Source: Ancylobacter aquaticus (GTDB taxonomy: Bacteria; Pseudomonadota; Alphaproteobacteria; Rhizobiales; Xanthobacteraceae). From it: 64,000 nt of DNA. Numbering within the stretch: position 1 is the first letter of the stretch; every line of letters starts with the position of its first letter. The translations under genes and the position numbers were made by a program. The DNA is taken from the NCBI RefSeq assembly GCF_004339465.1, contig NZ_SMFY01000003.1, positions 1 to 64,000 on the forward strand, in the 5' to 3' direction. Under the pieces are notes generated by a model that saw only the letters and a list, made by a program, of their open reading frames with translations, was not told the origin of the DNA and did no database searches. Positions 59,300-64,000 of this stretch are shown here, piece by piece.

Positions 59300-60631
59300 G
59301 TGAACACACGCCCGGATCCTGTGTCTTCAACTGCCGCCGTCGGGGAGCATCCATCAGCCGCGTTGCTGAAGGGGGCATCAGCGCGTCCGCTTGTCCGCCC
59401 GCCGAGCCCGGACCAGCTGGACCGGATGTTGCGGGTGGTGCCCTCCTTCGCGTGGGTGGCGCTGGCCGGGCTCGGGATCGCGCTCGTGGCGGCGGTAGCC
59501 TGGAGCATATTATCCAATGCGCCGCTCAAAGTGTCGGGGGATGGCATTCTGCTGAGCCCCGGCGGGGTCGCCGACATCACCACCCCGTCCCAGGGCTATC
59601 TCGCGCGCCTGCTCGTTGCGCCGGGTGACGTGGTGAAAGCCGGCCAGCCAGTGGCGGTTTTGGACCAGCCGGATCTCCAATCACAGCTTGAGCTCAAGCG
59701 CCTCGAACTCGAAAAGCTCGAGGATCAAAAGACCCGCGTTTCGGCCTTCCTGAGCAATGAGCAGAAGGCGCGCGACCTCCTGATCAAAGATCGGGAGGCC
59801 GGCCTTAGGGAGCGCATCCAGTCGCTGCGCAAGCTCGAGGCAACCACCTCCGAGCTGCTGGCGAGCCAGGAGGCGCTGCTGGAACGGGGGCTGATCGTCC
59901 GTGAACGCGTGCTCGCCACCCGCGGGCAGCTTCACCAGACCCAGGCTGACCGGCTCGAGTCTGAAAGCACCCTGACGCAAATCGCGACCGACGAACAATT
60001 ACAGACCACCCGCTCTCACCGCGAGGGCCTGGAAATCGACATGCGGATCGCCGCTGCCGATCGCGACCTCTCCGCCATGCTGGTGGACTTCGCCCGCAAG
60101 ACCCGCGTAACCGCCCCCATGGACGGCGTCGTGGTCGAGCAGGCCGCCAATACAGGCGAATTGATCGGCGCCGGCAGTCCCATCCTGCGGATGTTGCCGA
60201 GCGGGGCGGATGAGACCGCCTCCCTGGTCAATCTGGTCTATGTGGGGCGCGGCGAAGGCAAGCGCATCCAGCCGGGCATGCCGGCGCAGATCGTCCCGAC
60301 GACGGTGCGGGTCCAGCGCGACGGCTTCATCCGGGGAACCGTCACATCCGTCTCCGCAATCCCCGCCAGTCGCGAGGGCATGCTGCGGGTGCTGAAGAAC
60401 TCCACCCTCGTGGACCAGCTCACCCGTGAGGGCGCACCGGTGGCCGTGACCATCGCGCTTGAAGTGGACCCGACGACGCCCACGGGCTACGCGTGGTCAT
60501 CGGGAAAAGGGCCGGCCACGCCTATTGCCGGCGGGACGATGACGACGGCGCAGGTGGTGGTGGGCGAGATTCCGATCATCGCGCTGGTCATTCCCAGCAG
60601 TGAGTATCTCCTAACCCGGCTGGGGCTCTAG
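59300..60631 (+). CDS. NHLM-type bacteriocin secretion protein (HlyD-like)
   Basis: This 443-residue membrane-fusion protein has one N-terminal transmembrane helix (VALAGLGIALVAAVAWSIL, about residues 53-72), a biotinyl-lipoyl-like half (GYLARLLVAPGDVVKAGQPVAVLD) and a coiled coil of ~100 residues (LELKRLELEKLEDQK to ~240). A second lipoyl half with RVTAPMDGVVVEQAANTGELI and a beta domain follow. It matches the NHLM bacteriocin system secretion proteins. It should link the inner-membrane exporter to the periplasm. GTG start; the ABC gene follows after 2 bp. Confidence 0.88.
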   Translation: MNTRPDPVSSTAAVGEHPSAALLKGASARPLVRPPSPDQLDRMLRVVPSFAWVALAGLGIALVAAVAWSILSNAPLKVSGDGILLSPGGVADITTPSQGYLARLLVAPGDVVKAGQPVAVLDQPDLQSQLELKRLELEKLEDQKTRVSAFLSNEQKARDLLIKDREAGLRERIQSLRKLEATTSELLASQEALLERGLIVRERVLATRGQLHQTQADRLESESTLTQIATDEQLQTTRSHREGLEIDMRIAAADRDLSAMLVDFARKTRVTAPMDGVVVEQAANTGELIGAGSPILRMLPSGADETASLVNLVYVGRGEGKRIQPGMPAQIVPTTVRVQRDGFIRGTVTSVSAIPASREGMLRVLKNSTLVDQLTREGAPVAVTIALEVDPTTPTGYAWSSGKGPATPIAGGTMTTAQVVVGEIPIIALVIPSSEYLLTRLGL

Positions 60632-60633
60632 GC

Positions 60634-62808
60634 GTGTCGGAAGCCGCCCACGCGTCCCTGCGCCGTCCCATGCGCCCGGTCCACACCCCGACCATCCTGC
60701 AATTGGAGGCAGCCGAATGCGGCGCCGCCGCGCTTGGCATGGTGCTCGCCGCCCATGGATTATGGGTGCCGTTGTCGGATCTGCGGGTCGCCTGCGGCGT
60801 CTCGCGCGATGGCAGTCGGGCGGGCAATCTTCTGCGCGCGGCACGCGGCTACGGCATGGAGGCGAACGGGTTCCGCCTTGCGCTGGCCGACCTCAAAACC
60901 ATGCCCGTGCCGCTGATCGCCTTCGTGGACATGAACCATTTCGTGGTGGTCGAAGGGTTCGCCGGCGGCAAGGTGCTTCTCAACGACCCCGCTTTCGGCC
61001 GCCGCCGTCTGAGCGAGGAGGAGTTCGATCGCCATTACTCCGGCATCGTCCTGTCTTTCGCGCGCACTGCGGCGTTCCAGCCCGGCGGCAACAAGCCGCC
61101 GATCCTGCCCCGCCTGCTGAGCCGGCTGACCGGCGGTGGGGAAGCGGTGCTCTACGCCATCGTCTCGGGTCTGGCCCTGGTGCTGGTCGGCGTCGTCATG
61201 CCGAGCTTCACCCAGGTGTTCGTGGACTATTACCTGATCGACGAGCAGGTCCATTGGGTGAAGTGGCTTCTGGCCATCATGGTCGCGGCCGCCCTCGGGC
61301 AGGGGGTGCTGACCTTTCTCAGCAAGACCATCCTCCAGCGCCTGAAGACCCGCATCGCGGTTCAGACGGCGGGGCACTTCGTCTTGCGCATGCTTCGGTT
61401 GCCGCTCGGGTTCTACGCCCAGCGCTACGCCGGCAGCATTGGCGGGCGGGTCCATCTCGCCCAGGAACTGTCCGAAAACGCTGCGGGCCAGCTCGTGGAA
61501 CTGGTAGTGCAGGCGGGCGCCGTGGTGTTCTTCCTCGCCGTCATGACAGGATACAGCCCGCCGCTGACTGGCGTGGTGCTGGTGTCCGCTCTGCTCAATC
61601 TCGGCTTTTTCCTCGCCACCCGGCAGCGGCTCACCGAACTCCAGACCAAGGCCACCATCGACAATGTGAAGCTCGGCGGCAAGACGATGCAGGGCTTGCA
61701 GATGATTGAGACCCTGAAGGCAAGCGGCGCCGATGCGGTGTTCTTCTCCCAATGGTCCGGCCAGCATGCCCTGGTGGTGAACCAGCAGCAGGAAATCGGC
61801 CGCCGGCATGCCCTGCTGACGGCCATGCCGGAGTATCTTGGCCAGTTGACCACGGTCGCCGTGCTGGTGGTCGGCGGCTGGCTGGTGATGGACGGGCCGA
61901 TGACCATCGGCACGCTGGTAGGCTTCCAACTGCTCGCCTCGGCGTTCAACGTCCCGGTTCAAGCCCTGCTTCAGGCCGGTCTCCTCCTGCAGGCCGCGCG
62001 CGGCACGCTGGATCAGTTCGATGACGTGCTCGACCATTCCCTGGCACCGGAGTTCGCACGCGAAGCGGTGTCCCCACGCCCCGCGCGGCGCCTTGAAGGG
62101 GCGGTCAACCTGAGCAAGGTCGAGTTCGGATACAGCCTGCTGGACCCGCCGCTCCTCACGAGCTTCGATCTGGCGCTTGTACCGGGCAGTCGGGTGGGGC
62201 TGGTAGGCGCATCCGGCAGCGGCAAGTCCACGGTAGGGCGGCTCGTCGCCGGCCTCTATGAGCCCTGGACGGGCACGATCCACTTCGACGGCCGCGCGCT
62301 CGGCGACCTCGCCCGCGCCGAGCTGCGTGACGGCCTGTGTACCGTGGACCAGGACATCGTGCTGTTCGGCGGCACCGTGCGCGACAACATCACCATGTGG
62401 GACCAGACCATGCCGGAGGCGCGGGTGATCGCCGCCGCCCGCGACGCCATGGTCCATGACGACATCACCCGCCGGCCGGGCGGCTATGACAGCCTGGTGG
62501 CGGAGGGTGGCCGCAACTTTTCCGGCGGCCAGCGCCAGCGCATCGAGATCGCCCGGGCGCTGGTGAACGACCCGGCCATCCTGATCCTGGACGAAGCCAC
62601 GAGCGCGCTCGACCCGGTGCTGGAAAAGGCCATCATGGACAATATCCGGCGGCGCGGCTGCACGTGCCTCATCATCGCCCACCGCCTCAGCACCATCCGC
62701 GATTGCGATGAGATCGTGGTGATGGATCAAGGCCAAATCATCGAGCGCGGAACGCATGAGCAACTGATGGCCTGCGCGGGAGCCTACCGCCGGCTGGTGG
62801 AGACCTGA
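60634..62808 (+). CDS. NHLM-family bacteriocin export ABC transporter with C39 peptidase
   Basis: This 724-residue protein fuses three domains. An N-terminal C39 peptidase (residues ~15-145) has catalytic Cys29 in EAAECGAA, His in DMNHFVVVEG and Asp in LLNDPAFG, which removes a leader at a double-Gly-type site. A six-helix ABC membrane domain (~160-450) follows. The ATPase has GASGSGKST near 529, FSGGQRQRIEIARAL and LILDEATSALD. This is the peptidase-containing NHLM exporter. It implies a ribosomal peptide with a cleavable leader. GTG start. Confidence 0.93.
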   Translation: MSEAAHASLRRPMRPVHTPTILQLEAAECGAAALGMVLAAHGLWVPLSDLRVACGVSRDGSRAGNLLRAARGYGMEANGFRLALADLKTMPVPLIAFVDMNHFVVVEGFAGGKVLLNDPAFGRRRLSEEEFDRHYSGIVLSFARTAAFQPGGNKPPILPRLLSRLTGGGEAVLYAIVSGLALVLVGVVMPSFTQVFVDYYLIDEQVHWVKWLLAIMVAAALGQGVLTFLSKTILQRLKTRIAVQTAGHFVLRMLRLPLGFYAQRYAGSIGGRVHLAQELSENAAGQLVELVVQAGAVVFFLAVMTGYSPPLTGVVLVSALLNLGFFLATRQRLTELQTKATIDNVKLGGKTMQGLQMIETLKASGADAVFFSQWSGQHALVVNQQQEIGRRHALLTAMPEYLGQLTTVAVLVVGGWLVMDGPMTIGTLVGFQLLASAFNVPVQALLQAGLLLQAARGTLDQFDDVLDHSLAPEFAREAVSPRPARRLEGAVNLSKVEFGYSLLDPPLLTSFDLALVPGSRVGLVGASGSGKSTVGRLVAGLYEPWTGTIHFDGRALGDLARAELRDGLCTVDQDIVLFGGTVRDNITMWDQTMPEARVIAAARDAMVHDDITRRPGGYDSLVAEGGRNFSGGQRQRIEIARALVNDPAILILDEATSALDPVLEKAIMDNIRRRGCTCLIIAHRLSTIRDCDEIVVMDQGQIIERGTHEQLMACAGAYRRLVET

Positions 62809-62811
62809 GCC

Positions 62812-64000
62812 GTGAACGCTCTCTCCTCTCCCGTGCCCTCAACAAGCCCGAAACTCGCCGCCGGCCTGCGCGCCGCCGGGGCGGTGGAGCAGGGTGTTTC
62901 CGGCCATACCCCACTGCTCCTGTCCGCTTCACGTCGCTGCCTGCTGGTGCTCGAAGGCGCCATGGACCTGTTTCTGGTGGCCCTCGATGACGAGGGAAAC
63001 GCGACGGGTCTGCGTCGTCACCTGTTCACGCTGGAAGCTGGGGACCTGGCCTTGCCGTTCGACGGCGACTCGGCGATTCCGCCCATCGGCCTGCTGGCGG
63101 TGGGGACTGCGGGCACCCGGCTGCTAGCCGCCGACAGTCCGGTGCTGGAGCATCTGGCCCGTCACGGCGATCGTGATCTGCAAGCCGAGATCGCCCGCGC
63201 GCTGGACAGCTGGATAGCCGGCCTGTCCCGCGCCATGGCACGGCTCGTCGTGCCCGCACCGCACATTGGCGCACGCCTCCGCGCCGCCGAGACAATCGAA
63301 CTGGCTGCAGATACCCGCCTCTCCGCACAGGAGGGAGTCCTGTGGGTGGCGTGCGGCGATCACGACCCGCTTTATCTCGACAGCGACCATATCGCACGGT
63401 CCGCGGAAACACTCCTGCCTCTGCACGATAGCTGCTGGCTGGTCTTGCCGGAGGCGCGGGCGATCCGGGGTATCGACACCCTTCAGGCCCTGGGCGAAGG
63501 CCACTGCTGGGCCGGGATCACGGCGCTCCATGCGGCGGTGGCAACGATCCTGCCGCTTAATCTGCGCCTCGCGCGCGTGGATGAGCTCAATCGGCGGCGC
63601 GCACGCAACGAGGCCAATCTTGCATCGGAACAGGACGCCCTGGACCGCCTTGCCGCGCCGCTGACGCCACCGGAGCGCCGCCTCGTACCCGAGACAGGGG
63701 AATATCCCCTCGCCCAAGCCTGCGCCGCCGTTGCCCAGGCGCTCGGCCATCCCTTCACCTATCACGGCCGGGCGCACGATGCGGAGGGCGTGGCCCCTCC
63801 GGGCATCGACCAACTCGCGCGCGCAAACCATTTGCGGGTTCGCCGCGTGCTGCTGGAGGAGGATTGGTGGCGGGCGGACGTCGGGCCGTTCGTGCTCATG
63901 ACCGGCGACGGCACGCAGCCCATAGCCGTGGTCCCCGGCGGAACCGGGGGTGGCGACCATCTCGTGATCGATCCGTCCATCCCCGGTCCCCCACGCCGGC
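62812..64000 (+). CDS. Second NHLM ABC transporter subunit (partial, runs off the edge)
   Basis: The frame starts with GTG at 62812, three bases after the previous stop, and is open to the window end (396 codons, no stop). The part seen has no C39 peptidase and starts with a regulatory-type domain (GHTPLLLSASRRCLLVLEGAMDLFLVAL), then a further region as in the NHLM ABC protein lacking a peptidase. The membrane and ATPase parts would lie beyond the window. Function is inferred from order and the N-terminal pattern. Confidence 0.75.
   Translation, partial: MNALSSPVPSTSPKLAAGLRAAGAVEQGVSGHTPLLLSASRRCLLVLEGAMDLFLVALDDEGNATGLRRHLFTLEAGDLALPFDGDSAIPPIGLLAVGTAGTRLLAADSPVLEHLARHGDRDLQAEIARALDSWIAGLSRAMARLVVPAPHIGARLRAAETIELAADTRLSAQEGVLWVACGDHDPLYLDSDHIARSAETLLPLHDSCWLVLPEARAIRGIDTLQALGEGHCWAGITALHAAVATILPLNLRLARVDELNRRRARNEANLASEQDALDRLAAPLTPPERRLVPETGEYPLAQACAAVAQALGHPFTYHGRAHDAEGVAPPGIDQLARANHLRVRRVLLEEDWWRADVGPFVLMTGDGTQPIAVVPGGTGGGDHLVIDPSIPGPPRR

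Noticed and set aside
1-64000. CRISPR arrays
   Set aside because: No regularly spaced short direct repeats are visible; the only long direct repeats are the pair at 56.5 and 58.7 kb.

Overview
The window is high-GC DNA from an alphaproteobacterium, most likely of the order Hyphomicrobiales (Rhizobiales). The evidence is the alphaproteobacterial 5S rRNA end at the left edge, a full-length cyclic beta-1,2-glucan synthase (2828 residues), an HWE-type sensor kinase, an NrsF/DUF1109-type ECF sigma system and tripartite tricarboxylate transporter genes. A Xanthobacteraceae-like genus is possible but cannot be proven from this sequence. No species is assigned.

Left part (1-14.7 kb): the 3' end of an rRNA operon and its terminator are followed by an IS3-family transposase remnant. 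An eight-gene leftward operon (780-9929) for uptake and oxidation of an unidentified sugar or polyol comes next: an AGPS-like flavoprotein, FGGY kinase, MalK/SBP/MalF/MalG-type ABC transporter, SDR dehydrogenase and GldA-like metal dehydrogenase. A LacI-family regulator sits upstream, and a near-perfect LacI-type operator lies just in front of the operon. Then come a quinone oxidoreductase divergent from an ArsR regulator, an HWE histidine kinase and a small exported protein.

14.7-28.1 kb: a decayed nickel/cobalt-resistance patch (5'-truncated rcnA, half of an NreB-like MFS protein, an intact YqaA-type membrane protein) abuts two tandem NrsF (DUF1109) anti-sigma paralogues. A leftward operon of PLP enzyme, fused DUF2064-GT2 glycosyltransferase, Zn-ribbon NAD epimerase and 4-TM transporter-like protein follows. 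The matching ECF sigma factor lies at 23.2 kb. A shared promoter-like motif (TGTAAYG, 16 bp, CGTAVV) precedes nrsF copy 1, the PLP/glycosyltransferase operon and a methylthioribose-kinase gene, which suggests a local ECF regulon. A cytochrome b561/molybdoenzyme pair follows.

28.1-45.5 kb: a large membrane protein; a TetR regulator divergent from a GST/GST/SDR operon; debris (DUF3768 and GMC oxidoreductase fragments); a GlxA-like AraC regulator; a PrpD-family protein with an OsmF-like binding protein; a TctABC transporter divergent from a GntR/PdxA-like/TIM-barrel/racemase operon. That operon ends at a frameshifted integrase.

45.6-64 kb: the cyclic glucan synthase gene ndvB; a scar zone of truncated TetR and SDR genes around an intact zinc-free oxidoreductase; a lower-GC alpha/beta-hydrolase membrane protein flanked by a direct repeat; and finally the export genes of an NHLM-type bacteriocin (RiPP) system (HlyD-like protein, C39 peptidase-ABC exporter, second ABC protein) running off the right edge. 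No precursor peptide is visible in the window.
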